Shown here piece after piece: positions 9,097-19,206 of a DNA stretch of 64,000 nucleotides (its first letter is position 1; the number at the start of each line of letters is the position of its first letter). A program made the position numbers and the translations under genes. This DNA comes from Celerinatantimonas diazotrophica. Its GTDB lineage: Bacteria > Pseudomonadota > Gammaproteobacteria > Enterobacterales > Celerinatantimonadaceae. The notes beneath the pieces are model-generated. The model saw only the letters and a program-made list of their open reading frames with translations, searched no databases and was not told the DNA's origin. Location of the stretch: the NCBI RefSeq assembly GCF_004339545.1, contig NZ_SMGD01000003.1, forward strand, positions 1 to 64,000. The letters are read 5' to 3'.

Positions 9097-9480
9097 ATGC
9101 GCCATCGTAAGAGTGGTCGTCAATTGAACCGAAACAGCAGCCACCGTCAAGCTATGTTTCGCAATATGGCCAGTTCATTGGTTCGCCATGAAGTTATCAA
9201 AACAACTCTGCCTAAAGCTAAAGAGCTTCGGCGTGTTGTAGAGCCTTTGATTACATTGGCTAAAAACGACAGTGTTGCTAACCGCCGTCTGGCTTTTGCA
9301 CGTACTCGTGACAAAGAAGTAGTTGGTAAACTGTTCTCAGATTTGGGACCTCGTTTTCAGGCTCGTGCGGGTGGTTATACTCGTATCTTGAAATGTGGTT
9401 TCCGAGCTGGTGATAACGCTCCAATGGCTTATATTGAGCTGGTTGATCGCGCAGATTCTCAAGAAGAATCAGCCGAGTAA
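9097..9480 (+). CDS. rplQ: 50S ribosomal protein L17
   Basis: 127 residues, as in E. coli. L17 is at the back of the large subunit near the tunnel exit. N-terminal [20 protein letters not shown] is diagnostic. Last gene of the alpha operon; AAGGATAAGG lies upstream of the ATG and a terminator follows directly. Confidence 0.98.
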   Translation: MRHRKSGRQLNRNSSHRQAMFRNMASSLVRHEVIKTTLPKAKELRRVVEPLITLAKNDSVANRRLAFARTRDKEVVGKLFSDLGPRFQARAGGYTRILKCGFRAGDNAPMAYIELVDRADSQEESAE

Positions 9481-9496
9481 CTACAAAATATTTATC

Positions 9497-9524
9497 AAGC
9501 CGGGCCTTAAGCCCGGCTTTTTTT
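9497..9524 (+). terminator. terminator of the alpha operon
   Basis: Nine-pair GC-rich stem AAGCCGGGC (9497-9505) with GCCCGGCTT (9511-9519), five-base loop CTTAA, then a run of seven T (9518-9524). It lies 17 bases after rplQ. It may also serve the convergent HD-GYP gene, although the leftward T-run is poorer. Confidence 0.92.
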
Positions 9525-9535
9525 ATGTCTGAAAT

Positions 9536-10741
9536 TTATTTAAGAACTGCGTTGCTAAATGCCTCTGGCATAAAATTGATACGTTGTGCTTTTGGCAGAA
9601 TTCTTTGGGCTTGGGTTGTATCTCGCTCTGTTAGCACTTGGCTCACTTCAACATCCAAATCCGCCATTGAAAGTACAGGCCGCAGAGGTTGTTCAATAAA
9701 CTGAACAAACGGGTATAACAGGTAATGTTGGTTGATGGCGACAACCAGCGCAAGTTGTCCATCAGAAAGCCTTAGCAATGTCCCTGGCGGGTAGATCCCT
9801 ATTTCATTACTTAAGAGCTGAATATAGTTTTTATTCAGTTTGGTCTGATAGTGCTGCGCTAATGCTGTTAGTGCGATGTGGGGGCTTTTAATCGCATCTT
9901 GGTTACACAAATTGTCAAAGGTGTTGGTTACATTTAATATCTGGGCGAGTGGATGAATTTGTTCATCAATTAATTTCCCTGGTTCACCGCTACCATCTAA
10001 GTACTCATGATGCTGATTAATTATATTCAATAGTTGATGATCATTAATGCCTGCCGCGTTGAGTATCTGGCTAGAGCGCATTGCATGATGCTGTTGCGGA
10101 TCATCAATCACCAAACAGCCTAAATCGTGAAACAATGCTGCCCGCCCAATGAGCTTAATCTCGTATTCACTACGCATTGCCGATTGCGCTATGAGCATAC
10201 TCAAGATGGTCACATTTAAGCAATGAGCGCCTAGCTGATTTACTTGCTCATCAGATGGAATGATATGGATAATATGTTCATCTGACTCGTTCAATTTATT
10301 CCAGAAGTTATTGACGATTCGTTCTGCTGAACTGCGAATATTATCTAATTTGGGGGGACTCTGATAGAGTTGGTTTAGTTGATCTAAACAGTCAGTATAA
10401 AGTGTCTTAGCCTGTTTCAGACTTAGTGTATAGCGTTGTTGGTGGTCAAGTTGCTCCCACTGCGCCAGAGTTTTAGCTTCGCTGGTTAGCCTATCCGTAT
10501 CAGCCTGAATGGGATGCTCTAGATCTCCCAAGCAGTGACTTGTTGGCGGGAGCGGGGGAGCATCACTTTTAACAGGGTCGATAAAGACATACTTGAGTCC
10601 GAGGTTATGTAAAATTGTCAGCTCACTTTGGCTAGTGATCTTAAAATTTGAGCGTAAAAAGGGGTGTTGGTGCCAACTAACCGGCAACTTAACATAGATG
10701 CCAATAGCAAGTCGGTTCACAGCTACTTTTATATCACTCAT
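9536..10741 (-). CDS. degenerate HD-GYP domain protein (DUF3391 + HD-GYP)
   Basis: 401 residues from the ATG at 10741; an in-frame TTG upstream would add 14. The N-terminus (KVAVNRLAIGIYVKLP, then WHQHPFLRSNFKI) is a DUF3391 region that commonly precedes HD-GYP domains, which hydrolyse cyclic di-GMP. The HD domain covers about residues 165-330: His173, the HD pair at 205-206, HH at 244-245 and DGSG at 249-252. Two signature motifs are altered: HDxGK reads HDLGC (205-209) and the GYP tripeptide reads GEP (252-254). A weak enzyme or a c-di-GMP receptor is therefore as likely as an active phosphodiesterase. No membrane segment is seen. It stands alone between the alpha operon and metA. Confidence 0.82.
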   Translation of the reverse strand: MSDIKVAVNRLAIGIYVKLPVSWHQHPFLRSNFKITSQSELTILHNLGLKYVFIDPVKSDAPPLPPTSHCLGDLEHPIQADTDRLTSEAKTLAQWEQLDHQQRYTLSLKQAKTLYTDCLDQLNQLYQSPPKLDNIRSSAERIVNNFWNKLNESDEHIIHIIPSDEQVNQLGAHCLNVTILSMLIAQSAMRSEYEIKLIGRAALFHDLGCLVIDDPQQHHAMRSSQILNAAGINDHQLLNIINQHHEYLDGSGEPGKLIDEQIHPLAQILNVTNTFDNLCNQDAIKSPHIALTALAQHYQTKLNKNYIQLLSNEIGIYPPGTLLRLSDGQLALVVAINQHYLLYPFVQFIEQPLRPVLSMADLDVEVSQVLTERDTTQAQRILPKAQRINFMPEAFSNAVLK

Positions 10742-10845
10742 GGTTTTTAGTCGGTTAGCCTGCCTTCTTTTTATATTAGTCAAAAATTTTATGTTGTGGT
10801 TTTCACTTGATTAAGGCTGGACTTAACCGGCAAACCATCTAGAAT

Positions 10846-10869
10846 AGGCATCTAGATGTCTAGACTTGT
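10846..10869. promoter_or_regulatory. MetJ operator, three tandem met boxes, upstream of metA
   Basis: Three contiguous 8-mers resemble the met box AGACGTCT: AGGCATCT (10846-10853, 6/8), AGATGTCT (10854-10861, 7/8) and AGACTTGT (10862-10869, 6/8). MetJ with S-adenosylmethionine binds such tandem boxes. They end 17 bases before the metA ATG. A possible promoter, TGGACT (10818-10823) with TAGAAT (10840-10845) at 16 bases, sits directly upstream, so bound MetJ would block initiation. Confidence 0.75.
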
Positions 10870-10886
10870 ATTTTGGAGTGCTAAAG

Positions 10887-11822
10887 ATGCCCATTCGGAT
10901 CCCTGATGGACTGCCGGCGGCAGAGGTGTTACGTGGCGAAAATATTTTTGTTATGCCACAAACTCGTGCAATAGCTCAGGAAATTCGTCCTTTAAAGGTT
11001 ATTTTGTTAAATCTGATGCCCAAAAAGATCGAGACTGAAAATCAGATCCTGCGGTTGCTGTCAAATACGCCATTGCAGATTGATGTCCACTTATTACGTA
11101 TCGATCACCGAGTGTCTAAAAATACACCTAAGGCGCATATTGATCGCTTCTATCGGGATTTTGATAAGATCCGCCAGAGCAATTTTGACGGGTTGATTAT
11201 CACTGGTGCGCCATTAGGGCTTACCCCATTTGAAGATGTTTATTATTGGGAGCAGATCTGTGAAATTATTCGCTGGTCCACAACGCATGTGACCTCTTCG
11301 TTGTTTTTGTGTTGGGCGGCTCAAGTTGCGTTAAATGTGCTCTATGGAATACCTCGGTATACGCTGGATAATAAACTTTCAGGGGTCTATGAACATCAGA
11401 GTGTCGGTGGTCATAGCAAACTATTGCGTGGCTTTGATGACACTTTTTTAGCCCCGCTATCAAGAAATGCTGCTTTTCCTATTCACGCAATTCAGCAATA
11501 TACCGATTTGGATGTTCTTGCTAAATTACCTGAAAGTGATGAACTCTATTTGGCTGCGAGCCATGATCTGCGCCAAGTATTTGTTACCGGTCATCCTGAA
11601 TATGATGCCGATACCCTAGCCAATGAATATCGCCGTGATGAATCCGCTGGATTGTCACCTGCTTTACCCCACAATTATTTTCCTAATAATGATGCCAGTT
11701 GTGAGCCGCTAGCGACTTGGCGGAGTCACGGTAGTTTGCTCTATAGTAACTGGATTAATTATTGTGTTTATCAGATCACTCCGTATGATTTGAAAGTAAT
11801 GCATCCCTCTGAAAATGATTAA
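10887..11822 (+). CDS. metA: homoserine O-succinyltransferase/acetyltransferase
   Basis: 311 residues (E. coli MetA 309). It acylates homoserine, the first committed step of methionine synthesis, in the cytoplasm. The ATG at 10887 with GGAG 8 bases upstream gives the family start [11 protein letters not shown]. Catalytic Cys142 (SLFLCWAAQ) and the His236/Glu238 pair in TGHPEYD are present. Succinyl- versus acetyl-CoA use cannot be decided by eye, although similarity to the E. coli succinyl enzyme is high throughout. It is followed by metH after 21 bases and preceded by MetJ boxes, so the two genes probably form one methionine-repressed unit. Confidence 0.97.
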   Translation: MPIRIPDGLPAAEVLRGENIFVMPQTRAIAQEIRPLKVILLNLMPKKIETENQILRLLSNTPLQIDVHLLRIDHRVSKNTPKAHIDRFYRDFDKIRQSNFDGLIITGAPLGLTPFEDVYYWEQICEIIRWSTTHVTSSLFLCWAAQVALNVLYGIPRYTLDNKLSGVYEHQSVGGHSKLLRGFDDTFLAPLSRNAAFPIHAIQQYTDLDVLAKLPESDELYLAASHDLRQVFVTGHPEYDADTLANEYRRDESAGLSPALPHNYFPNNDASCEPLATWRSHGSLLYSNWINYCVYQITPYDLKVMHPSEND

Positions 11823-11843
11823 ATCGACCATGTAGGAGTACTC

Positions 11844-14800
11844 ATGGCCAATACCCTTGAGTTGTTAACCGAACAATTACAGCAGCGCATACTGATTCTC
11901 GATGGCGCGATGGGAACCATGATTCAGCAGTTGAAACTGAGTGAGTCAGACTATCGTGGCGAACGATTCGCCGATTGGCCATGTGATCTCAAAGGCAATA
12001 ATGATCTGTTAGTGCTCACCCAAAGTGACAAGATCGCCGATATTCATCGACAGTACCTGCAAAGTGGTGCCGATATCATTGAGACGAATACCTTTAATGC
12101 GACGACTATTGCCATGGCTGACTATCAGTTGGAGGCAATATCGTATGAGATCAACTATGAGGCAGCGAAGCTTGCGCGCCAAGTTGCAGATGAAGTGACC
12201 GCCAGTGAGCCATCAAAACCGCGATTTGTTGCTGGTGTGCTAGGGCCGACCAACCGCACCTGTTCGATCTCGCCAGACGTCAATGATCCGGGATTTCGCA
12301 ATGTCCACTTTGATGAGCTGGTGAGTGCCTATGAGGAATCAACGACAGCACTGATCAAAGGTGGCGCAGACCTTATTCTTATCGAAACTATCTTCGATAC
12401 CCTCAATGCCAAAGCTGCGATTTTTGCTGTGAAATCGGTTTTTGAAACACTTGGATATGAATTGCCTATCCTGATATCGGGAACTATTACCGATGCTTCT
12501 GGACGAACGTTATCAGGACAGACAACGGAGGCGTTTTATAATTCGTTACGTCATGCCGAGCCGATAGCGATCGGGCTTAACTGTGCGTTAGGGCCCAAAG
12601 AGTTGCGTCAATATGTGCAGGAGCTTTCGCGAATCAGTGAAAGTTTTGTCAGTGCTCATCCTAATGCTGGGTTGCCAAATGCCTTTGGCGAGTATGATCT
12701 GAATGCTCAGGATATGGCGCGTGAGATAGAGCAGTGGGCGAAGGATGGTTTTTTAAACATTGTGGGCGGATGCTGCGGTACGACGCCGGAACATATTCGA
12801 GCAATGGCGGATGCCGTCGCTGATATTCCTCCTCGACCTTTGCCAAAACTGGCTCATGAATGTCGGCTGTCTGGCTTAGAAGCGCTCAATATCTCGGCTC
12901 AGAGTTTGTTTGTTAATGTCGGCGAGCGCAATAACGTGACAGGTTCCGCGTTGTTTAAGCGTCTGATTGTGAATGAGGATTATGACAAGGCATTAGAGGT
13001 GGCCGCACTGCAGGTCGAGAATGGCGCTCAGATTATCGACATCAATATGGACGAAGGGATGCTCGATTCTAAAACCGCGATGGTGCGGTTTTTAAATCTG
13101 GTTGCGGCTGAGCCCGACATTGCCAAAGTTCCGGTGATGATTGATTCCTCCAAATGGGACATCTTAGAAGCTGGCCTTAAATGTGTGCAGGGCAAACCGA
13201 TTGTGAACTCTATCTCGCTCAAAGAGGGGAAAGAGAAATTTGTTCATCAGGCTAAATTATTGCGTCGCTATGGTGCCGCTGTCATTGTCATGGCGTTTGA
13301 TGAGACCGGCCAAGCCGATACGAAAGCACGTAAAGTTGAAATTTGTCGGCGTAGCTATCGCGTATTGGTCGATGAAGTTGGGTTTCCGCCGGAAGATATT
13401 ATTTTCGACCCCAATATTTTTGCTGTGGCTACGGGGATTGAAGAGCACAATAACTATGCCCTAGATTTTATCGAGGCGGTTAAAGAGATTAAAGCGCAGT
13501 TGCCTTATGCCATGATCTCTGGGGGCGTGTCTAATGTTTCGTTCTCATTTCGTGGCAATAATCCTGTTCGGGAGGCTATTCACGCGGTGTTTCTCTACCA
13601 TGCAATTGCCAATGGCATGGATATGGGGATCGTTAATGCTGGGCAGTTAGCGATTTATGAAGATATCCCCCTTGCTCTTCGACAAAAAGTTGAAGCAGTG
13701 ATCCTCAATACGCATCCAGGAGCTACCGATGAACTGCTAGAGGTCGCGGAAAGCTATCGGGCAGATGGCCAAGCGAACCAGACTGATGCTAAAGAGTTAG
13801 AATGGCGTAGTTTGCCTGTTAGTAAGCGTCTAGAGCATGCGTTAGTCAAAGGTATCACAGAGTTTATTGAAGAGGATACCGAAGCGGCCCGCCAAGAGGC
13901 TGAGCGGCCCTTACATGTTATTGAAGGGCCTTTGATGGATGGCATGAACGTCGTGGGGGATCTGTTTGGCGACGGTAAAATGTTTTTGCCTCAGGTAGTG
14001 AAATCCGCCCGAGTCATGAAACGAGCAGTTGCGTATCTCAATCCGTTCATTGAAGCTGAAAAATCAGCCGATCAAAAGTCTAACGGTAAAATTGTGATGG
14101 CCACGGTCAAAGGTGATGTGCATGATATTGGCAAAAATATTGTTGGTGTCGTGTTGCAGTGTAATAACTTTGAAGTGATTGATCTTGGCGTGATGGTCCC
14201 GTGCGAAAAAATCTTGCAAGTAGCCAGAGATGAACAGGCTGATATGATCGGCTTGTCAGGTTTAATTACACCATCGTTAGATGAAATGGTCCATGTGGCC
14301 AAAGAGATGGAACGCCAAGGGTTCGATATTCCGTTATTAATCGGGGGGGCAACGACCTCAAAAGCGCATACCGCCGTTAAGATTGAGCAAAATTATTCTC
14401 ATCCTGTCGTCTATGTGGCAAATGCATCACGTGCTGTGGGAGTCTGCCAGAATTTACTATCGAAAACTCTTAGAGTGGATTTTGTGAAGCGCTTAGCACA
14501 AGAATATGAGGTTGTCCGTGAACAACATGCTAGAAAACGGCCTCGTAGTGCGCCAGTTTCATTGCAAAAAGCTCGCGATAACGCATTTGTCACTGACTGG
14601 CAAAGTTATCGTCCAAAGGTGCCTAATCAACTTGGCGTTCAAGTATTTGATAGTGTCCCGATTGCAACGTTGCGTAAGTACATCGACTGGACTCCATTTT
14701 TTATGACTTGGTCGCTGGCTGGTAAATATCCGCGCATATTAACTGACAAAGTAGTGGGAACTCAGGCTCAAGCGCTTTTTGATGATGCTAATGCGATACT

Positions 14801-15524
14801 CGATACGCTTCAGATAGATCCTCAAATGAAAGTCCGTGGTGTGCTCGGTTTATTTGCGGCCAATCGTGTCGGGGATGATATTGAGATCTATGCTGATGAG
14901 TCGCGCGCTCGAGTGCTGGGGGTCAGCCATCAGCTGCGTCAGCAAAGTGAAAAAGCCAAAGGGTGTAATTATTCACTAGCGGATTTTATTGCGCCCAAAG
15001 ACTCTGGTGTGGCTGATTATATTGGTGCCTTTGCGGTGACGGGGGGCATTGGTGAGGACGAATGGGCTGATAGCTTTAAGACAACTGGTGATGATTACAA
15101 CGCTATTATGGTTAAAGCGGTCGCTGATCGTCTTGCTGAAGCGTTTGCTGAATACCTGCATGCTCAAGTGCGCCGCGACCATTGGGGATATAGTCCAGAT
15201 GAATCCTTAACAAACGATGAATTAATTCGTGAGCGGTATCAGGGGATTCGTCCTGCGCCGGGGTATCCGGCTTGTCCGGAGCATACGGAAAAGCGCTTGA
15301 TTTGGCAATTGTTGGATGTTGAAAAGCGTATTGGCATGAAACTCACTGATAGTTACGCGATGTGGCCTGGAGCTTCTGTATCAGGTTGGTATTTCAGTCA
15401 TCCCCAAGCGCGTTATTTTACTGTGGCGAAAATTCAAAGAGATCAACTTGAAGACTATGCTAAGCGTGCTGGAATGACGATTGAAGAAGCTTCGCGATGG
15501 CTGGCGCCGAATCTTGATGATTAA
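11844..15524 (+). CDS. metH: cobalamin-dependent methionine synthase
   Basis: 1226 residues (E. coli 1227). It transfers the methyl group of methyltetrahydrofolate through cobalamin to homocysteine. All four modules are visible. The homocysteine barrel carries zinc ligands Cys247 (LNCALGP) and Cys310-Cys311 (GGCCGTTP). The pterin barrel is at about 350-640. The cobalamin module has the B12 ligand His760 in [10 protein letters not shown]. The C-terminal reactivation domain has the AdoMet-binding [17 protein letters not shown] lies ahead of the ATG. Its presence implies the cell makes or imports B12. Confidence 0.98.
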   Translation: MANTLELLTEQLQQRILILDGAMGTMIQQLKLSESDYRGERFADWPCDLKGNNDLLVLTQSDKIADIHRQYLQSGADIIETNTFNATTIAMADYQLEAISYEINYEAAKLARQVADEVTASEPSKPRFVAGVLGPTNRTCSISPDVNDPGFRNVHFDELVSAYEESTTALIKGGADLILIETIFDTLNAKAAIFAVKSVFETLGYELPILISGTITDASGRTLSGQTTEAFYNSLRHAEPIAIGLNCALGPKELRQYVQELSRISESFVSAHPNAGLPNAFGEYDLNAQDMAREIEQWAKDGFLNIVGGCCGTTPEHIRAMADAVADIPPRPLPKLAHECRLSGLEALNISAQSLFVNVGERNNVTGSALFKRLIVNEDYDKALEVAALQVENGAQIIDINMDEGMLDSKTAMVRFLNLVAAEPDIAKVPVMIDSSKWDILEAGLKCVQGKPIVNSISLKEGKEKFVHQAKLLRRYGAAVIVMAFDETGQADTKARKVEICRRSYRVLVDEVGFPPEDIIFDPNIFAVATGIEEHNNYALDFIEAVKEIKAQLPYAMISGGVSNVSFSFRGNNPVREAIHAVFLYHAIANGMDMGIVNAGQLAIYEDIPLALRQKVEAVILNTHPGATDELLEVAESYRADGQANQTDAKELEWRSLPVSKRLEHALVKGITEFIEEDTEAARQEAERPLHVIEGPLMDGMNVVGDLFGDGKMFLPQVVKSARVMKRAVAYLNPFIEAEKSADQKSNGKIVMATVKGDVHDIGKNIVGVVLQCNNFEVIDLGVMVPCEKILQVARDEQADMIGLSGLITPSLDEMVHVAKEMERQGFDIPLLIGGATTSKAHTAVKIEQNYSHPVVYVANASRAVGVCQNLLSKTLRVDFVKRLAQEYEVVREQHARKRPRSAPVSLQKARDNAFVTDWQSYRPKVPNQLGVQVFDSVPIATLRKYIDWTPFFMTWSLAGKYPRILTDKVVGTQAQALFDDANAILDTLQIDPQMKVRGVLGLFAANRVGDDIEIYADESRARVLGVSHQLRQQSEKAKGCNYSLADFIAPKDSGVADYIGAFAVTGGIGEDEWADSFKTTGDDYNAIMVKAVADRLAEAFAEYLHAQVRRDHWGYSPDESLTNDELIRERYQGIRPAPGYPACPEHTEKRLIWQLLDVEKRIGMKLTDSYAMWPGASVSGWYFSHPQARYFTVAKIQRDQLEDYAKRAGMTIEEASRWLAPNLDD

Positions 15525-15635
15525 TAAAAAGAGTGAATGTTCAAAAAAATCGAACACAATAGTTAAAATAATCACATATATTCGAATGTAAGGCCGTGTT
15601 ACTCTTTTTGCATCATAAACAAGGAGATCAAAAAG
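15525..15635. repeat. nested inverted repeats in the metH-azoR interval
   Basis: AAAAAGAGT (15526-15534) is perfectly complementary to ACTCTTTTT (15601-15609), 66 bases apart, and inside lies TGTTC (15538-15542) with GAACA (15552-15556). The outer pair could form a long-range hairpin in an azoR leader or separate metH from azoR; the inner pair could be an operator. No rho-independent terminator with a clean T-run is seen after metH. The AAGGAG of azoR is at 15620-15625. Confidence 0.4.
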
Positions 15636-16223
15636 ATGGCAAAGATTTTAGCGCTCAAATCAAGCGTGCTTGGTGAATATTCTCAGTCTTCAAAATTGAT
15701 TGATGAATTTCTTGCTCAATACAAAGATAGTGAAGTGATTGTGCGTGATTTAGCAGCTAATCCTGTCCCTGTCTTGGACGGAGAATTAGTTGGCATGCTG
15801 CGTCCTTCTGGTGAGTTGAGTGCTCGTCAGCAAGAAGCGAAAGAACTTTCTGACACACTGATTAAAGAAGTTAAAGAAGCTGACTTGTTAGTCATGGCCG
15901 CTCCAATGTACAACTTTGCTATCCCAACCCAGCTTAAAACCTGGTTTGATTTTGTGGCTCGTGCTGGCGAAACTTTCACTTATACTGAAACGGGTGCCGT
16001 GGGTCTGATTGAAAATACTAAAGCATTAATTGTGACCACTCGGGGTGGCATTCACCAAGAAGGTGGAAGTGATTTTGAAATCCCTTATCTGAAAACCCTG
16101 TTAGGCTTTTTGGGCATCCGTGAAGTTGAAGTGGTCTATGCTCAAGGTTTGGCAATGGGCGAAGATGTTGCTAAACCTCAGTTAGATGAAGCTGTTGCTA
16201 AATTAAGTAACTATCAAATCTAA
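15636..16223 (+). CDS. azoR: FMN-dependent NADH:quinone oxidoreductase / azoreductase
   Basis: 195 residues (E. coli AzoR 201). A flavodoxin-fold enzyme reducing quinones and azo compounds with NADH. The N-terminal FMN-phosphate loop [15 protein letters not shown], the [19 protein letters not shown] block (about residues 86-104) and [12 protein letters not shown] (about 133-144) match AzoR. A strong AAGGAG precedes the ATG. Monocistronic by position. Confidence 0.93.
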   Translation: MAKILALKSSVLGEYSQSSKLIDEFLAQYKDSEVIVRDLAANPVPVLDGELVGMLRPSGELSARQQEAKELSDTLIKEVKEADLLVMAAPMYNFAIPTQLKTWFDFVARAGETFTYTETGAVGLIENTKALIVTTRGGIHQEGGSDFEIPYLKTLLGFLGIREVEVVYAQGLAMGEDVAKPQLDEAVAKLSNYQI

Positions 16224-16238
16224 GTTTGTTTGAGTGAT

Positions 16239-16266
16239 AAAAAAGGCTGCATTGCAGCCTTTTTTA
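16239..16266. terminator. bidirectional terminator between azoR and yheS
   Basis: GGCTGC (16245-16250) and GCAGCC (16254-16259) form a stem with loop ATT, flanked by A6 on the left and T6 on the right, so it has a T-run in both directions. It lies between the convergent genes azoR and yheS. Confidence 0.9.
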
Positions 16267-16288
16267 TTTTTAGGCGAGAGCGACCTGT

Positions 16289-18193
16289 CTATTCAGCTGC
16301 TTGCTCGTTAAGTTCTTCAAGTTGCGACTCATATTCTAACCAAGTTTCTTCGGTTTGTTCCAGTTGTGAGCGAACACTGGCTTGTTGTTTTATGAGCGTG
16401 TCTAATTGGGATTTCTGGTCCGCTTCATATAATTTCGGATTACTCATTTGAGTTTCGATTTCATACAGTTGTGCGGTTAATTTCTCCGTCTGTTTTTCGA
16501 GTCGTTCCAGCTCTTTGCGTAACGGCTGCGTTTTTTTGCGAAACTCTGCCTGCAGGCGCTTTTGCTCTTGTCTTGAGCTTTGAGAGTTTAGGGATTGCGG
16601 TTTACTTTGCGCACTGTTGCCTTGGTTTTGCCTTTTTAACCACGTCTGGTATTCATCTAAATCGCCTTTGAAAGCGTGGACACTGCCATTATCAACCAGA
16701 TAGAATTCATCGCAGCTGGCTCGCAGTAGAGCCCGGTCATGCGAGACCAATACCATTGCGCCTTCAAAGCTTTGCAGTGCGATGGTTAAGGCATGACGCA
16801 TATCCAGATCCAGATGGTTAGTCGGCTCATCAAGTAATAACAGGTTAGGTCGCTGAAAGACAATCATCGCTAGAACTAATCGCGCTTTTTCGCCGCCACT
16901 AAATGGCGCTACTTTCGCAAGGGCTTGTTCGCCAATAAAACCGAAACTTCCCAGATAATTACGTAGTTGCTGCTCGTTCTGGTCTGGGGCTAAGCGGCGC
17001 AGATGATCCAGTGGAGTGTCGTCGACTCGAAGTGTCTCCAACTGGTGCTGTGCAAAGTAGCCAATTTTAACGTTGCTATTCAGATCGAGTACGCCATTAA
17101 GCGGGGTTAAATCACCGCTTAATAATTTAATGAACGTCGATTTTCCTGCGCCATTACGGCCAAGCAGGCCAATCCGACTGCCGGGAACGAGGTTAAACTG
17201 AATTTCGCTGAGAACCGTTTTGTTTTGATATCCGGCACTGACCTTTTCCATTCGCAGTAGCGGCATTGGGAGTGTATCTGGCGGCTGAAATTCAAAACTA
17301 AATTGTGAGTCGACATGCGCTGGACCGACCAGTTCCATTTTTTCGAGCGCTTTTAAACGGCTTTGGGCTTGTTTCGCCTTGGAGGCTTTGTAACGAAATC
17401 GGTCAACATATTTTTGCAGATGATCGCGCTGTTTGAGCTGTTTTTCATGCAATGCTTGCTGCTGAGCCAATTTGGTCGCTCTTTGGCGTTCAAAGCTTGA
17501 GTAGTTGCCGGTGTATTCATTAAATTGAGCATTTTCAATATGGATGATGCGTTCAGTGGTTTGATCTAGAAAATCGCGGTCATGGGATATAATGATTAAT
17601 GTCCCTTGGTAGCGTCCTAGCCATTGCTCTAGCCAAACAACGGTGTTGATATCGAGGTGGTTTGTCGGTTCATCAAGCAGTAGTAGATCGCTGCGGCATA
17701 ATAGTGCCTGGGCCAAGTTCAAGCGCATGCGCCAGCCGCCAGAAAAACTAGCGACACGATGCTGTTGTGCTGCTTCATCAAACCCTAAACCGGCTAGCAG
17801 TGTCGCGGCGCGAGTCTGGATCTGGTAGCCACCAATGGCATCTAATTGCCCATGCAGGGCTGCAATGGCAATACCATCCTGGTTGGCTTCCGCTTCGACA
17901 AGCTTGGCCTGCACGTGTCGATATTCCTGATCACCATCAATCACGTAGTCGATAGCCGAACATTCAAGTGCTGGCGTATTTTGTGCGACACTGGCAATTT
18001 GCCAGTTCACTGGAAAGTCGAGCTCGCCACTGTCAAGCGTTATCTCTCCTTTTAACAGACTGAATAAAGAGGATTTGCCGCAGCCATTTTTGCCGACTAA
18101 ACCGACTGATTGGCCAGGATGAATCGTCATCGATGCTTTATCCAGTAGGATTTTGATGCCGCGCTGCAGACTAATTTGTTGAGCTGTGATCAT
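16289..18193 (-). CDS. yheS: ABC-F family ATPase YheS
   Basis: 634 residues (E. coli YheS 637). Two ABC ATPase domains without membrane segments: Walker A GKNGCGKS (34-41) with signature SGGWRMR, then GRNGAGKST with SGGEKARL, joined by the basic linker typical of ABC-F proteins. The C-terminal roughly 100 residues are coiled coil (LRKELERLEKQTEKLTAQL). ABC-F proteins bind the ribosomal E site and relieve stalled translation; the specific role of YheS is inferred from the family. It is transcribed divergently from yheV with a short shared control region. Confidence 0.95.
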   Translation of the reverse strand: MITAQQISLQRGIKILLDKASMTIHPGQSVGLVGKNGCGKSSLFSLLKGEITLDSGELDFPVNWQIASVAQNTPALECSAIDYVIDGDQEYRHVQAKLVEAEANQDGIAIAALHGQLDAIGGYQIQTRAATLLAGLGFDEAAQQHRVASFSGGWRMRLNLAQALLCRSDLLLLDEPTNHLDINTVVWLEQWLGRYQGTLIIISHDRDFLDQTTERIIHIENAQFNEYTGNYSSFERQRATKLAQQQALHEKQLKQRDHLQKYVDRFRYKASKAKQAQSRLKALEKMELVGPAHVDSQFSFEFQPPDTLPMPLLRMEKVSAGYQNKTVLSEIQFNLVPGSRIGLLGRNGAGKSTFIKLLSGDLTPLNGVLDLNSNVKIGYFAQHQLETLRVDDTPLDHLRRLAPDQNEQQLRNYLGSFGFIGEQALAKVAPFSGGEKARLVLAMIVFQRPNLLLLDEPTNHLDLDMRHALTIALQSFEGAMVLVSHDRALLRASCDEFYLVDNGSVHAFKGDLDEYQTWLKRQNQGNSAQSKPQSLNSQSSRQEQKRLQAEFRKKTQPLRKELERLEKQTEKLTAQLYEIETQMSNPKLYEADQKSQLDTLIKQQASVRSQLEQTEETWLEYESQLEELNEQAAE

Positions 18194-18275
18194 AGTGATA
18201 ACTTAAAATGCAATAATGATGGATCATATCGTAAAAATGGTTGAACTGTCGAAATCTGCGAAAAATAGGTTAATA

Positions 18276-18473
18276 ATGAAAAGACGATTTATTGCTGGAG
18301 CCAATTGCCCACACTGTCATCAACAAGATACACTGGTTATTGAGTCAGATAGCGAAGGGCATGATAAAGTCAAATGTGTTCACTGTGGCTATCTATTTGA
18401 AGATCAAGAAGACGCATCTCAGTCTTCACCAAAACAGCCACCAGAGGCATCCATTGCGCGATTTAAACTCTAA
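18276..18473 (+). CDS. yheV: YheV family zinc-ribbon protein
   Basis: 65 residues (E. coli YheV 66). The start MKRRFIAGANCPHC at 18276 matches the family; a longer reading from 18216 does not. Cys11/Cys14 and Cys34/Cys37 form a probable zinc ribbon. Function is not established. In E. coli it lies near slyD, kefB and yheS, and here it keeps company with yheS, slyX and fkpA. Its stop overlaps the end of the convergent acetyltransferase gene by 4 bases. Confidence 0.88.
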   Translation: MKRRFIAGANCPHCHQQDTLVIESDSEGHDKVKCVHCGYLFEDQEDASQSSPKQPPEASIARFKL

Positions 18474-18970
18474 TCAAGGCGCTTCCCTAAAATGGATAGG
18501 TTGTATAGCGTGTGATCCAGCTTTGCAACCTTTGGTAATTCCCCCCAAAGTTGATAGCCATGGTGTTCAAATAACTTCATGCTGGGAGTGTTATGACTAA
18601 AAATAAAACCGATCAAAACATTAATATTTTGCTCTTTGGCTAATTTTTCGGCATCAGCTAAGAGCTTTTTACCTAAGCCGTGCCCACGAACCTGTTCGGC
18701 CAGATAGATACTAATCTCGCGAGTTTGCTGATACGCCGGGCGATCATAAAAGGTACTAAAACTAAACCAAGCAATTACTTTATTCTGAGAAATCGCGACT
18801 TGAATCGGGTGTCCGATACGCTGATGCTCTTCCAGCCAACCGTTACGATCAGCAACGCTAATCGGCTCCATATCTGCGGTCACTTGCCGGGAGGCGATAG
18901 TTGTGTTGTAAATAGCCACAATCGCTTCAAGATCCGCCGGTGTTGCGTTGCGTAATTGATACTCTACCAT
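18470..18970 (-). CDS. GNAT N-acetyltransferase (phosphinothricin/methionine-sulfone acetyltransferase type)
   Basis: 166 residues from the ATG at 18970, which has GGAAG five bases upstream. YQLRNATPADLEAIVAIYN at the N-terminus, WFSFSTFYDRPAYQ in the middle and the acetyl-CoA-binding loop VRGHGLGKKLL (about 94-104) are hallmarks of the Pat/MnaT branch of GNAT enzymes, which acetylate methionine sulfone, sulfoximine or phosphinothricin. The natural substrate cannot be read from the sequence. Confidence 0.88.
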   Translation of the reverse strand: MVEYQLRNATPADLEAIVAIYNTTIASRQVTADMEPISVADRNGWLEEHQRIGHPIQVAISQNKVIAWFSFSTFYDRPAYQQTREISIYLAEQVRGHGLGKKLLADAEKLAKEQNINVLIGFIFSHNTPSMKLFEHHGYQLWGELPKVAKLDHTLYNLSILGKRLD

Positions 18971-18986
18971 CAAACTTCCTTTGTCT

Positions 18987-19202
18987 TTAATAGTGTGGTG
19001 GTGGTGTTTCCTCAGACTGAGATGCAATCTGGGAAGGCTGAATCTGCTGAATTTTATTGCTGAGCAGTTTTAGCTGGCGAGTTAATTTATCAATTTGCCA
19101 TTGCTGATTAGTAATCGCGTCATTGAGCTGCGCGATGGTATCTTCCTGAAAAGTCAGCTGGCTTTCCAGTTGTTCAATATGCTCTTGTAATTCAGATGTC
19201 AT
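18987..19202 (-). CDS. slyX: SlyX family protein
   Basis: 71 residues (E. coli SlyX 72). Almost entirely heptad-patterned coiled coil (LESQLTFQEDTIAQLN) with the diagnostic C-terminus IASQSEETPPPHY. Function unknown; E. coli slyX lies beside fkpA. The ATG at 19202 best fits the family, but another in-frame ATG at 19214 overlaps the stop of the upstream WD40 gene (ATGAATAA) and would add four residues. Neither has a good ribosome-binding site, which suggests translational coupling. Confidence 0.9.
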   Translation of the reverse strand: MTSELQEHIEQLESQLTFQEDTIAQLNDAITNQQWQIDKLTRQLKLLSNKIQQIQPSQIASQSEETPPPHY

Positions 19203-19206
19203 CAGA

